Of a stretch of DNA of 32,033 nucleotides, positions 15,841-24,386 are shown one piece after another. The stretch covers positions 2,703 to 34,735 of the forward strand of contig NZ_LT629939.1 in assembly GCF_900104615.1 (NCBI RefSeq), read 5' to 3'. The position numbers and the translations under genes were made by a program. Source of the stretch: Merdimmobilis hominis. GTDB taxonomy: Bacteria; Bacillota; Clostridia; Oscillospirales; Ruminococcaceae. The notes beneath the pieces are model-generated. The model did no database searches. It saw only the letters and a list, made by a program, of their open reading frames with translations, and had not been told where the DNA came from. The stretch's first letter is position 1. Every line of letters begins with the position of its first letter.

Positions 15841-16806
15841 TTATCGAATTTTGCCTGCAAGAAAATCTTCCTTAAACTGCACTTTTGGCACGGTGAACAC
15901 CTTGCCATCCAGGTAGGAGAGATGCTCCCCATCGGTGGAAAAGCGGAACCCCAGCTGGTAAGAATACAGCGCCTGGAACCGGAATCCGGTGCCCTTGTTA
16001 TCCCGGTTGAAACCGTATTTGGTGTCCCCCAACAGGGGATGTCCCACATGTGCCAGGTGGGCGCGGATCTGGTGGGTGCGGCCGGTGAGCAGCTCTACCT
16101 CCAGTAGGGAGAAGCGGCCGTTTTGGGCCAGCACCCGGTATTTGGTCAACATGGTCTTGGCGCCAGACCGGGGGGAGTCAAAGACAAAGACCTGGTTTTT
16201 GGACTCGTCCTTGATGTGGTAAGCTTTGAGGGTGTCGGATTTTTTGGGCATCTGCCCGTGGACGATGCAGAGGTACCGTTTGTCCAATTCCCGGTCCTTG
16301 ATCTTCTGGTTGAGCACCCGCAGGGTGGGGGCATTTTTGGCCGCGATGACAATCCCGCCGGTGTTGCGGTCAATCCGGTTGCAGAGGGCTGGGGCAAAGC
16401 TGTTTTCCTCCTGGGGCCGGTACTCCCCTTTGTTGTAGAGGTAGTGGAGCACCCGGTTGATGAGGGTGTCCACCTGTTCCTTCTGATCCTCGTGGACCAA
16501 AAGCCCAGGTTTTTTATCCAAAAGAAGGAGGTTCTCATCTTCATAGAGGATGTCGACCTCCCCGGGGGCGGCTAAAAAAGGAAACTCCATCTGGAGTGTC
16601 TCGAAAAACTCATCATTGAGGTAGCATTCCACCAAATCCCCCGCCTGCACCCTGGTGGAGATTTCACACCGCTTGCCGTTGAGCTTGATCCGCTTGGTCC
16701 GCAGGGCCTTGTACAGCAGCGACTGAGGCAGTTTGGGAATGGATTTGGCGATAAACTTGTCCATCCGCTGGCCGGCATCGTTTTGGTTGACCACAAATTG
16801 TTTCAT
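15841..16806 (-). CDS. RluC/RluD-type large-subunit rRNA pseudouridine synthase
   Basis: 321 residues. An N-terminal S4 RNA-binding domain (about 10-65) is followed by the RluA-type catalytic domain. The catalytic Asp is in CNRIDRNTGGIVIAAKN, where the more common H-R-L-D-x-x-T-S-G reads N-R-I-D-R-N-T-G-G, a variant of the clostridial subfamily. The C-terminal RTHQIRAHLAHVGHPLLGD is typical. The product isomerises specific uridines in 23S rRNA; the exact site cannot be told, so no symbol is given. The ATG at 16806 follows GGGAGGAATC; a longer frame upstream is not needed. Confidence 0.93.
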   Translation of the reverse strand: MKQFVVNQNDAGQRMDKFIAKSIPKLPQSLLYKALRTKRIKLNGKRCEISTRVQAGDLVECYLNDEFFETLQMEFPFLAAPGEVDILYEDENLLLLDKKPGLLVHEDQKEQVDTLINRVLHYLYNKGEYRPQEENSFAPALCNRIDRNTGGIVIAAKNAPTLRVLNQKIKDRELDKRYLCIVHGQMPKKSDTLKAYHIKDESKNQVFVFDSPRSGAKTMLTKYRVLAQNGRFSLLEVELLTGRTHQIRAHLAHVGHPLLGDTKYGFNRDNKGTGFRFQALYSYQLGFRFSTDGEHLSYLDGKVFTVPKVQFKEDFLAGKIR

Positions 16807-16854
16807 GATTCCTCCCCGCTGGGATGCCCAGCAATTCCATAAAAGTCTTGTTCC

Positions 16855-16883
16855 AGTATACCAAAAAGCAGGGGAAATGAAAA
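16855..16883 (-). promoter_or_regulatory. Promoter of the pseudouridine synthase gene
   Basis: On the minus strand TTTTCA (16883-16878), 17-bp spacer, TATACT (16860-16855) preceded by TGG. It lies back to back with the radC promoter. Confidence 0.6.
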
Positions 16884-16911
16884 GAATTCCGGACAAAACC
16901 TCACCGATCCA

Positions 16912-16940
16912 TTCCAAAATCCGCCGGTTTTTGCTATACT
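16912..16940 (+). promoter_or_regulatory. Promoter of radC
   Basis: A weak TTCCAA (16912-16917), 17-bp spacer, TATACT (16935-16940) with an extended TGC. The predicted start near 16947 rules out upstream start codons for radC. Confidence 0.55.
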
Positions 16941-16972
16941 GGGAGCATCAAGGGGAGCGGAGGCAGAGACAG

Positions 16973-17683
16973 GTGGAACAACAAAAGGGATCGGGGAAGG
17001 ATAAGAATATCCACAGCGGACACCGGCAGAGGATTCGGGACCGGTTTCTCAAAACAGGGCTGGATGGGTTCCAGGACCACGAGGTGTTGGAACTTTTGTT
17101 GTTTTATGCCATCCCACGGGGGGATACCAACAAAATCGCCCACCAGTTGCTGGAACGGTTCGGGTCTTTTTCCGGCGTATGCGACGCCCCGATAGAGGAA
17201 CTGCAAAAGGTCCCTGGCGTCGGGGCAAGCGCCTCAATCCTAGTGGGGATGGTTTCTTCCTTGAGCCGCCGCTACCTGGACGACAAATACGCCGCGGGAA
17301 CGGTGTTGGACACCACCGAAAAGGTGGGCAGTTTCCTCAAACACAAATTTGTGGGCCGCACCAATGAGGTGGTGTATTTGGCCTGCCTGGACAACAAAAA
17401 GAAGCTGCTGTACTGCGACATCCTCACCGAAGGGACCATCGACAGCGCACCCATCACCGTCCGCCGGATTGTGGAGGTGGCTATGCGTGTGGCCGCGGCT
17501 TCAGTGGTGGTGGCCCACAACCATCCCCAGGGGTTTGCACTGCCCTCCAACGACGATATCGCCACCACCATAAAGCTTCGCAATGCGTTGGATGCGGTCT
17601 CGGTTCAGCTGTTGGACCATATCATCGTCGCCCAGGATGATTTTGTCTCCTTGGCAGATTCCGGCCTTTTTGTGGGGATGTAG
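16973..17683 (+). CDS. radC: RadC family JAB-domain protein
   Basis: 236 residues. The N-terminal helix-hairpin-helix-like region (LLFYAIPRGDTNKIAHQLL, then LQKVPGVGASAS) precedes a JAB/MPN metalloprotease-like domain whose zinc motif is AHNHPQG followed by P-S-x-x-D. The family is annotated as DNA repair, but its biochemical role is unsettled. The GTG at 16973 is preferred: GGGAGCGGAGG lies about 9 bases upstream and the promoter -10 is at 16935-16940. An in-frame ATG at 16877 would be upstream of the transcription start. Length agrees with the family (about 225-230). Confidence 0.93.
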   Translation: MEQQKGSGKDKNIHSGHRQRIRDRFLKTGLDGFQDHEVLELLLFYAIPRGDTNKIAHQLLERFGSFSGVCDAPIEELQKVPGVGASASILVGMVSSLSRRYLDDKYAAGTVLDTTEKVGSFLKHKFVGRTNEVVYLACLDNKKKLLYCDILTEGTIDSAPITVRRIVEVAMRVAAASVVVAHNHPQGFALPSNDDIATTIKLRNALDAVSVQLLDHIIVAQDDFVSLADSGLFVGM

Positions 17684-17722
17684 GCGGGCGCAGCCCCAAA
17701 TCTCCAGATCCGCTGAAGCAAT

Positions 17723-17759
17723 AAAAAAGCAGCGCGGCTTGTTGCCGCGCTGCTTTTTT
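17723..17759. terminator. Bidirectional terminator between radC and the HAD gene
   Basis: A 16-bp stem including GCAGCGCGGC/GCCGCGCTGC, with A and T tracts on the two sides. The flanking genes converge. Confidence 0.93.
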
Positions 17760-17821
17760 ATGTGCTGTTGTGCTGGCACTGAGGGGCGGGAATGCGAAAA
17801 GGGATGATTAAATAGAGAGGG

Positions 17822-18637
17822 TTATGCCTTTGCCGGGGGATAGCGCTCCTCCAGCCACTGGATTAAATCAGCTACGGCGCCATCCATACAGGGCCCAAGA
17901 ACCATTTTGCACAAAGGCTTCAGATCCTCCGGAGTAGTGCCTACACAGGTAGGAAACCCGGCGGAGAGGAACATCTCCCGGTCGTTGTAAAAATCCCCGA
18001 TAAATACGGTGTTTTCAATAGGAATGTTTTGCTCCTTGCACAGCTTCAAAAAGGCGCTGGCCTTGCTCACCCCATGGGGAAGCATCTCAATGGAGGTGAG
18101 GGCGGAGCGGACGAAGTCCACACCGGGGTAGGGGCGGCTTTTCAGTTCCTCATAGACTTGTTGGGCATCTTCTTCTGGAACAACAAAAAGGAATTTGTAG
18201 TAGGGGCCTTGGAGTTCCTCTAAGGTTCGGCGGGGAAATTCCCGGGAAAAGCACTGATCCGGCCGGCCCTCTTCTTTTAGGATGAAGTACCCTTCCTCAT
18301 TGATGAGAAGCACGCCAAATTCCCGGTGCTGGGAAAGGATCTCCCGCAGGTAATCCTCTCCTTGTGGGGGGATATAGGTCACCGAATGAGCTCTGTCCTC
18401 CGCAAAACTATAGACAGCACATCCGTTGCCGATCACCGAATCGGCATTGATGGGCAGGCCCTCCACAAAAGGCTTGATGTTGGTAATGCCCCGGCCGGTG
18501 CACAGGGCAAAATGACCTCCTTTTTCCACAAACCGGGCGATGGCCTGGCGGTTGCGCTGGGGGATGCCAAGCCCTGCGATTCCCAAGGTGCCGTCAATGT
18601 CGCTGTAGAGATAGATGTCCGATAGGGTTTGAATCAT
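17822..18637 (-). CDS. Cof-type HAD family phosphatase
   Basis: 271 residues. Haloacid dehalogenase motif I is YSDIDGT, with the nucleophile Asp13 and acid/base Asp15. Motif II Thr lies in LCTGRG, and motif III/IV includes the late Lys region and GDFYNDREM. The large cap domain between motifs II and III (about 85-190) marks the Cof/IIB class, which usually dephosphorylates sugar phosphates or similar monoesters. The ATG at 18637 follows GGAGGAAA. It is the last gene of the six-gene minus-strand unit, 16 bases after the phosphodiesterase, so it could remove phosphate from that enzyme's product (inference). Confidence 0.9.
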   Translation of the reverse strand: MIQTLSDIYLYSDIDGTLGIAGLGIPQRNRQAIARFVEKGGHFALCTGRGITNIKPFVEGLPINADSVIGNGCAVYSFAEDRAHSVTYIPPQGEDYLREILSQHREFGVLLINEEGYFILKEEGRPDQCFSREFPRRTLEELQGPYYKFLFVVPEEDAQQVYEELKSRPYPGVDFVRSALTSIEMLPHGVSKASAFLKLCKEQNIPIENTVFIGDFYNDREMFLSAGFPTCVGTTPEDLKPLCKMVLGPCMDGAVADLIQWLEERYPPAKA

Positions 18638-18653
18638 ATATTTCCTCCAGAAA

Positions 18654-19961
18654 TTACTTGAGAATGGGGAAGGGTTTCCCCTCCATCTGTGGCATGTCCA
18701 CACCCGCTAAGGCAGCCAAAGTGGGGCATTCATCCAGCAGGTCGGCGCCATCGATGACTACCCCGGGGCGGATGTCCGGCCCGAATGCCACAAAGGGGGG
18801 CTTTTCCCCTTTGGATGGGTGATGGCCGTGGGTGGCGCTGTATTGATCGTAGAGCGGGGATTCCCGGGAAATGAGGATAGGGGCGGTAAAACTGTTCTGG
18901 AACAAGGTGCCAAGGGCGCCCTCTACCACAAAGGAGAATTCTCCGGAAAGGCCCTCTTCTTTCAAGGCTTCTTCGGCGGTGTACACCCGGTCGATACACT
19001 GGGGATAGGCGGCCTGGAGGGCGAGAAGAGCCTTGTGAACCCGGGATACCAGCCTTTCATCCCCTTTGTCCTTGAGGTGGATGTGGGTGGAGAACCCGGC
19101 AGAGAAGCTGTACGCCTCATACTCCTCTGGCAGGCCGTTTGCCCCCAGCCGGATGAAGCCCATATCCACCAAGCAGGCATTGAGGTGGAATACCTGACGG
19201 ATGTCGATCTGCCCATGGTCGCCCAGCAGCACAAAGTTGGTGTCCTCGTAGGTGCCAGCGTCCTTGGTGGCCTCTACGATCCGGCCCACGGCGATGTCAA
19301 GCTGTTTGATACAGTCTTCAATCTCCTGGCCGTGGTCCCCGTGGACGTGGCGGGCGTGGTCCAGGTGGACGATGTGGTGAAGGAGCAGGTCCGGTTTGTG
19401 GTTGCGCAGGATGTCAATGGCGATCTCCACCCCGTAGACCCGCAGGTCGTCATTGCTGTGCCAGTCGTAGCGGGAGATGAACCGGTCATAGTACTCCTCA
19501 AATGCAGCAGGGGAGGCGGCCTTGCGGTAGACTTCCCGCGGGTCCTCTTTGAGGGCTTTCACCGGCCAGATTTCCGGCACATTGTACCCCCGAGTATCCC
19601 CGGCGGTCACCGGCCAGTTGACCGTCGCCGCAGTGCGGCCGTCCTCCCAGACGGCGTCCACTAGGGTGGGAACTTGGATGCCTTCTTTCTCCCAGTACCA
19701 GTCGGAGCCCATGATGCTCCAGTTGGGTTCATCCCGGGTGATGCCCGGCTTCTGGTTGTGGGGGATGCCGTTTTTCTCCGGCCTTACGCCGGTGACAATG
19801 GCGGTGTGAATTGGATAGGTTAGGGTGGGATAAATTTCTCGCACATTTTTGACAATGGCGCATTTTTCCGCCAGCTGGGAACAGTAGGGAAGTTGGAACA
19901 GTAGATCCAGGTCGCCAGTTTGCAGTGCATCTAGGGAGAGGACGATCAGTTTTTTTGCCAT
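18654..19961 (-). CDS. NPP-type nucleotide pyrophosphatase/phosphodiesterase (alkaline phosphatase superfamily)
   Basis: 435 residues with no signal peptide, so cytoplasmic. Active-site residues fit the NPP family: Asp11 (LSLDALQ), nucleophile Thr48 (PTLTYPIH), the transition-state Asn69 at the usual 21-residue spacing, Asp201 and His205 (D-H-A-R-H), Asp248-His249 (GDHGQ), and the late His in THGHHPS. The usual F-P-N-H after the nucleophile reads Y-P-I-H. Such enzymes split phosphodiesters or pyrophosphates; the substrate cannot be read from sequence. It sits after the ABC transporter binding protein and before the HAD phosphatase. AAGGAGA precedes the ATG. Confidence 0.9.
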   Translation of the reverse strand: MAKKLIVLSLDALQTGDLDLLFQLPYCSQLAEKCAIVKNVREIYPTLTYPIHTAIVTGVRPEKNGIPHNQKPGITRDEPNWSIMGSDWYWEKEGIQVPTLVDAVWEDGRTAATVNWPVTAGDTRGYNVPEIWPVKALKEDPREVYRKAASPAAFEEYYDRFISRYDWHSNDDLRVYGVEIAIDILRNHKPDLLLHHIVHLDHARHVHGDHGQEIEDCIKQLDIAVGRIVEATKDAGTYEDTNFVLLGDHGQIDIRQVFHLNACLVDMGFIRLGANGLPEEYEAYSFSAGFSTHIHLKDKGDERLVSRVHKALLALQAAYPQCIDRVYTAEEALKEEGLSGEFSFVVEGALGTLFQNSFTAPILISRESPLYDQYSATHGHHPSKGEKPPFVAFGPDIRPGVVIDGADLLDECPTLAALAGVDMPQMEGKPFPILK

Positions 19962-20014
19962 AGGGCACAATCTCCTTTGCTTGTATTGAAAATGGTGGGT
20001 TTGGGTAGAGAAAA

Positions 20015-20054
20015 GGAACGCCGCCTTTTCCAAAAAAGAAGGGGCCGGCGTTCC
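20015..20054 (-). terminator. Hairpin after the binding-protein gene
   Basis: On the minus strand GGAACGCCG/CGGCGTTCC form a 9-bp lower stem with further CCTT/AAGG pairing inside, followed by TTTTCTCT. Lying between the binding-protein and phosphodiesterase genes, it is probably a partial terminator or 3' stabiliser that raises expression of the binding protein over the downstream enzymes. Confidence 0.7.
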
Positions 20055-20063
20055 AAGGGGAGG

Positions 20064-21365
20064 CTATTCCGCCAAGAGCTTATCCACTTTTGCAGCGGTC
20101 TCCTGCAAGGTGGAAACCGTGTCCGCGCCGTTGACCCAAATAGCATCCAGGGCAGCGACAATCTCATTGCTGGCCTGGGCGTATCCCGGATTCATGGGGC
20201 GGCCGTGGCCGTAGAGCTCCAGCTGATCCAGGGCCACTTTGAATTGAGGGGTGGACTCATACAGCTTCTGGATGCGGTCGGTAGCGGTGGCGCTCTTGCG
20301 GCTGGGGACGTAGCCGGTGTATTCGCTGGCGTAAGCGGCCTGTTCGGGGCTGGTCATCCATTTGATGAACTCCCAAGCGGCTTCTTTGTGTTCGTCGGAG
20401 ATTTTGGAGGTCATAATCAGGTTACAGCCGCCGGTGGGCACGCCGTACTGGCCGTTGCCAGGGATGAAGCAGGTGTTGACTTCGAAGTTGTTCTCTTTGG
20501 CGTTGGCCAGGATGTTGGAGAGGTTGGCGGTGGAGGTGAACCACATGGCGCAGTTTTGGTTGATATAGTCCGCGTCGATTTTAGTGGAGTCGGCGCCGGC
20601 CACGCAGCGGATGTACCCCTGGTCCTTCAAATCTTTAAAGAACTGGATGGCCTCAATGGATTTTTCGTCGGCGATGTTTGTTTTGGTCTCTTCGGGGTTT
20701 AGGACGCTGGTTCCGTTGCCCAAGAGGAAGGCTTCCAACACCCAGATGTAGGAGTACATAGAGAGGCCATAGGCTCCGGTCTCCTCTTTTATGGTCTTGC
20801 AGTACTGGGCCAGTTCCTCCCAGTTTTTGGGGCCCGCCGGATCAAGGCCGGCTTTCTCCAGCAGGGTGGTGTTCATATAGAGGATGGGGGTGCTGCGCAG
20901 GTAGGGCAGGCCGTACCAGGTACCGTCTACCTGGCAGTTGGTGAGAAGGCCCTCATAGAAGTCATCCATGTCGATATTGTCCCGTTCAATATAGGGGCTC
21001 AAGGGCTCCAGAACGCCGTTTTCGGCAAAGGTCTTGATGGATGCGATTTCCATGACGGTGACATCGGGCACTGTGCCGGAGATATAAGCGGCTTGAAGCT
21101 TCTGGTGCAGGTCCACATAGGTGCCCTGGTATTCGGCAGTGACGTGGATGCCTTTTTCCTTGCCCACCGTCTCGTTGAATTGGTTGACCAGATTGATGTT
21201 GTTCTCCTGGATCTTATCGGTCCAGGAATACCAGTAAGTCAGCTCCACTACTTCACTGTCGCCACTGGAGGAATCCGGGGTGGAGGAGCCGCCGCCTCCG
21301 CCGCCGCAGGCCGCAAGGGAAAGGGTCATGGAAGCCGCCAAAAGAAGTGCGATTGCCTTTTTCAT
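20064..21365 (-). CDS. ABC transporter substrate-binding lipoprotein, UgpB-like
   Basis: 433 residues. A lipoprotein signal (MKK, hydrophobic stretch, LSLAAC with lipidated Cys20) is followed by a poly-Gly/Ser linker and a family 1 extracellular solute-binding domain. YGLPYLRSTPILYMN and the C-terminal CNLIMTSKISDEHKEAAWEF resemble the sugar/glycerol-3-phosphate (UgpB) branch. Ligand identity is not proven. It is downstream of the two permease genes and followed by a hairpin. AAGGAGATT precedes the ATG. Confidence 0.9.
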   Translation of the reverse strand: MKKAIALLLAASMTLSLAACGGGGGGSSTPDSSSGDSEVVELTYWYSWTDKIQENNINLVNQFNETVGKEKGIHVTAEYQGTYVDLHQKLQAAYISGTVPDVTVMEIASIKTFAENGVLEPLSPYIERDNIDMDDFYEGLLTNCQVDGTWYGLPYLRSTPILYMNTTLLEKAGLDPAGPKNWEELAQYCKTIKEETGAYGLSMYSYIWVLEAFLLGNGTSVLNPEETKTNIADEKSIEAIQFFKDLKDQGYIRCVAGADSTKIDADYINQNCAMWFTSTANLSNILANAKENNFEVNTCFIPGNGQYGVPTGGCNLIMTSKISDEHKEAAWEFIKWMTSPEQAAYASEYTGYVPSRKSATATDRIQKLYESTPQFKVALDQLELYGHGRPMNPGYAQASNEIVAALDAIWVNGADTVSTLQETAAKVDKLLAE

Positions 21366-21424
21366 GTTGAATCTCCTTATATTTTGATTTATAGAATTCC
21401 ACCCGCAGTGGAAAGGGGGAACGG

Positions 21425-22252
21425 TTATTTTTCACCCATGTAGGTAAAGGCCCGGATTACCTGCTTCTGGGCGATAAAGAAAGCAGCCAGCACCGGTATG
21501 ACCAGCAGGACGTTGCCCGCCATGAGGATGTGGTATTTGATACCGCCCTCAGCCGCTTTCAGAGCGGCAATCCCCACCGGCAGGGTGCGCACAGTGTTGT
21601 TGGTGGTCAGCACCAAGGGCCAAAAGTAGTCATTCCAGCTGCTGATAAAGGTGAGCAGCGCCAAAGTGACCACAGTGGGCCGGGCGATGGGCAGCATAAT
21701 CCTGCGCAGGATGGTCCATTCGCTGGCGTTGTCCAGGCGGGCTGCCTCTAAAAGCTCCTCCGGCACCTGCTTGAAGGTCTGGCGCAGCATAAAGATGGCG
21801 AAAGCGCTGCTGGCCGAGGGGAGGATCAGCGACCAATAGCTGTTGATGAGGCCCAGCTGGCTAAACAGCAGGAATACTGGCAGGAAGATCAACTGGGCGG
21901 GGATCATCATGGTGGCCAGGGTCACCCCGAAGAGGAATTTGCTCCCTTTAAACTCATACCGGGCAAAGGCATAAGCCGCCGGGATCACCGTGATGCACTG
22001 GCAGAAAAGGGTGCCAAACACCACAATCAAGCTGTTTTTGAGCATATTCAAGAAGGGGATGGCGTTGAAGGCGGTGACAAAGTTTTCCCACTGGGGATTG
22101 CTCACCCAAAAGGAAGGGGGCATCTTCAGGGTTTCGCCCATGGTCTTGATGGAGGTGAGCACCATCCAATAGAAGGGGAGGAAGAAGATGAGAAAGAGGA
22201 AGACGTCGAAGACCAGTTTCCCCGCGGAAGTGAAGGTGATGCGTTTTTTCAT
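21425..22252 (-). CDS. ABC transporter permease, UgpE/MalG type
   Basis: 275 residues with six membrane helices and the cytoplasmic EAA loop EELLEAARLDNASEW, which contacts the ATPase. The start of the protein (LPFYWMVLTSIK) is typical of carbohydrate-uptake family 1 (CUT1) inner-membrane subunits. It lies 12 bases after the partner permease gene. Confidence 0.93.
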   Translation of the reverse strand: MKKRITFTSAGKLVFDVFLFLIFFLPFYWMVLTSIKTMGETLKMPPSFWVSNPQWENFVTAFNAIPFLNMLKNSLIVVFGTLFCQCITVIPAAYAFARYEFKGSKFLFGVTLATMMIPAQLIFLPVFLLFSQLGLINSYWSLILPSASSAFAIFMLRQTFKQVPEELLEAARLDNASEWTILRRIMLPIARPTVVTLALLTFISSWNDYFWPLVLTTNNTVRTLPVGIAALKAAEGGIKYHILMAGNVLLVIPVLAAFFIAQKQVIRAFTYMGEK

Positions 22253-22264
22253 ATCTATGTCTCC

Positions 22265-23197
22265 TTACCGGTAATGGACCCGGCGGCTCAGGCTGCGGAA
22301 GTAGAAGATGGTACAGATGCCGATGATGATCATCAAGACCACCCCCATGGCGGAAGCGTAGCCGATTTTGTAGTAGGAAAACCCGTAGAGGTAGATGTCG
22401 TACACCAAGGTATTGGTGGAGTTCATCGGCCCGCCGGAAGTCATGATGTTGACCGTCTCAAATACTTTGAAGGAGGAGATCATGTTCATCAAGGTCAAAA
22501 AGAATAGGGTGGGGGAAAGCATGGGCAGGGTGATTTTAAAGAAGGTGGTCATTCCGCTGGATTTGTCCAGGTTGGCAGCCTCATAGAGGTAAGGCGGGAT
22601 GCTCTGCATGCCGGAGAGGAGGATCATGGCGTTGTAGCCAAGGCTCTTCCAAACGGATACGGTGATCAGGGAATACATGGCCACATCTGGGTCGTTGAGC
22701 CAGCCCACCGCAGGCAGGTGGAGAAGCTCCAGCAAGTAGTTGAGCAGACCGTAGTCGCTGTCCATCAGCCACATCCAAACAAAGGAGATGGATACCAGCG
22801 AGACCACATAAGGGGTAAACACAACTCCCTGTAAAAACCGGTTGACCCGGGTGTTGGCCTTCAGATAAACCGCCAGGGGAAGGGCGAGCCCCACCGACAG
22901 CACCACAGTAAAGAACATGTATTGGAAGGAGTTCCCCAGCACCTGCCAGAATTCTGGGTCGGCAAACATGTCAGTGAAGTTTTTGAGGCCGATGAAGGTC
23001 TTGGGGCCGATCATGTTCCACTTGAAGAAACTGAGATAGATCATGTAGAAGATGGGGTAGAGGACAAACACCGAGAAGATGGTGAGGGAGGGGGCCACCA
23101 TCAGGTAAGGCAAGGCCCTGGAGAAGATGTGCTTGGGTTTCCCCTTTGCCGTTTCCCGCACCTGGGCGGCGGGGAGAATCGCTTCCGTTTTCAGCAT
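22265..23197 (-). CDS. ABC transporter permease, UgpA/MalF type
   Basis: 310 residues with six membrane helices after a charged N-terminal tail. It has the CUT1 opening (YLMVAPSLTIFSVFVLYPI, SFFKWN) and the EAA loop IPPYLYEAANLDKSSG. It pairs with the permease encoded next in the operon and follows the ATPase gene by 18 bases. Confidence 0.93.
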   Translation of the reverse strand: MLKTEAILPAAQVRETAKGKPKHIFSRALPYLMVAPSLTIFSVFVLYPIFYMIYLSFFKWNMIGPKTFIGLKNFTDMFADPEFWQVLGNSFQYMFFTVVLSVGLALPLAVYLKANTRVNRFLQGVVFTPYVVSLVSISFVWMWLMDSDYGLLNYLLELLHLPAVGWLNDPDVAMYSLITVSVWKSLGYNAMILLSGMQSIPPYLYEAANLDKSSGMTTFFKITLPMLSPTLFFLTLMNMISSFKVFETVNIMTSGGPMNSTNTLVYDIYLYGFSYYKIGYASAMGVVLMIIIGICTIFYFRSLSRRVHYR

Positions 23198-23215
23198 ACA
23201 GTCCCTCCTGTTTCG

Positions 23216-24253
23216 TTAGGCGATGGCCTGTTCTTGCTGGTCGAAGAAGAACAGGTTGGATTTTTTCACCACAATGGTCACCTTGCCGTACCCCACACCC
23301 CAGTCGTCAAAGATTTTTACGTGGACAATCCCATAGGGGGTCTGGACTTTGTAAAGGGTTTGGTCACCCAGCATCTCCCGGGCGAGAAGGTCCCCTTCCA
23401 TGGCGACATAGTCGCCGGTCAGGCCAGTGATGGAGGATGCCACCATGGCGATTTCCGGCCGGAATCCCACATAGCGGGTTCCCTCGGGGAGGGAGACCCC
23501 CAATTCTGTGAAAGCAGAGGCATCCAGTACATTCATGGGCGGGGATCCGATAAATTTGGCGGTGAATACATTGGCTGGGTGCTGATAGATCTCATTGGGG
23601 GTGGTGCTTTGGCGGATAACCCCCTTTTCCAGCAGGACGATGTCGGTGCCCATGCTCATGGCCTCCACCTGGTCGTGGGTGACGTAGACAAAGGTGGTGC
23701 CCAGCTTGCGGTAAAGCTCGATCAAATCGGTGCGGATCTGGTTGCGCAGCTTGGCGTCCAAGTTGGAGAGGGGTTCGTCCATCAAAAAGACAGCTGGTTT
23801 TTTTACAATGGCCCGGGCCAGGGCCACCCGCTGCCGCTGCCCGCCGGAGAGGTGCTGGGGTTTGCGGTCGAGATATTCGGTCAGGCCCACCATTTCGGAG
23901 ATTTCCTGGATCCGTTTGTCCCGCTCCTCCTTGGGGATTTTGCTGTTTTTCAGGCCGAATTCCATGTTCTCCCGCACAGTCATAGTGGGGTAAAGGGCGT
24001 AGTTCTGAAAGACCATAGCGATCTGCCGGTCGCCGGGCGCTGTGTCCCGGACGCTGATCCCGTCCATAAAAATATCCCCCTGGGTGACCGTTTCAAGGCC
24101 GGCGATCATCCGCAGGATGGTGGACTTGCCGCAGCCGGAAGGCCCCAAAAGGACGGTAAAGCTCCCTTCCTTGATGCCTAAATTCAAATTCTCAATGACC
24201 GGAGGGTTCCCGCCATAGGATTTGGTGATGTTTCTGAGTTCAATCTTGTACAT
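23216..24253 (-). CDS. ABC transporter ATP-binding protein, UgpC/MsmX/MalK type
   Basis: 345 residues. Walker A is GPSGCGKST, the signature LSGGQRQRVALARA, Walker B AVFLMDEPLSNLD and the switch VYVTHDQVEAM. The C-terminal TOBE/OB domain (about 235-345) is the regulatory domain of CUT1 ATPases. The ATG at 24253 (MYKIELRN) is chosen over 24268 because GGGAGG stands about 8 bases upstream of it. It is the first gene of the operon. Such ATPases can be shared among several sugar importers, but here it is encoded with its own permeases. Confidence 0.95.
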   Translation of the reverse strand: MYKIELRNITKSYGGNPPVIENLNLGIKEGSFTVLLGPSGCGKSTILRMIAGLETVTQGDIFMDGISVRDTAPGDRQIAMVFQNYALYPTMTVRENMEFGLKNSKIPKEERDKRIQEISEMVGLTEYLDRKPQHLSGGQRQRVALARAIVKKPAVFLMDEPLSNLDAKLRNQIRTDLIELYRKLGTTFVYVTHDQVEAMSMGTDIVLLEKGVIRQSTTPNEIYQHPANVFTAKFIGSPPMNVLDASAFTELGVSLPEGTRYVGFRPEIAMVASSITGLTGDYVAMEGDLLAREMLGDQTLYKVQTPYGIVHVKIFDDWGVGYGKVTIVVKKSNLFFFDQQEQAIA

Positions 24254-24270
24254 ACAAGTACCTCCCATTT

Positions 24271-24285
24271 CGATTACGCATTCAT
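24271..24285 (-). promoter_or_regulatory. Catabolite-responsive element (cre)-like site before the transporter operon
   Basis: The minus strand reads ATGAATGCGTAATCG, matching the CcpA cre pattern W-T-G-x-A-A-R-C-G-x-W-W-W-C-W except at two positions. It ends 18 bases before the ATPase start codon, downstream of a weak promoter candidate (TTTACC at 24327-24322, 17-bp spacer, TAAACA at 24304-24299), a layout fit for carbon-source repression. No CcpA gene is in view. Confidence 0.4.
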
Positions 24286-24386
24286 CCTACCAGAGCTTTG
24301 TTTAAGAATCCGCCATCATCCGGTAAAAAACAGGTAATTTTTTGGTGGGAGAATGGGGAATAATCTAAGAATAATTCCTAAAAATG

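Noticed and set aside
16733..16972. Upstream start codons for radC (16733, 16877).
   Set aside because: They lie upstream of the radC -10 or inside the divergent gene; the GTG at 16973 has the good ribosome site.
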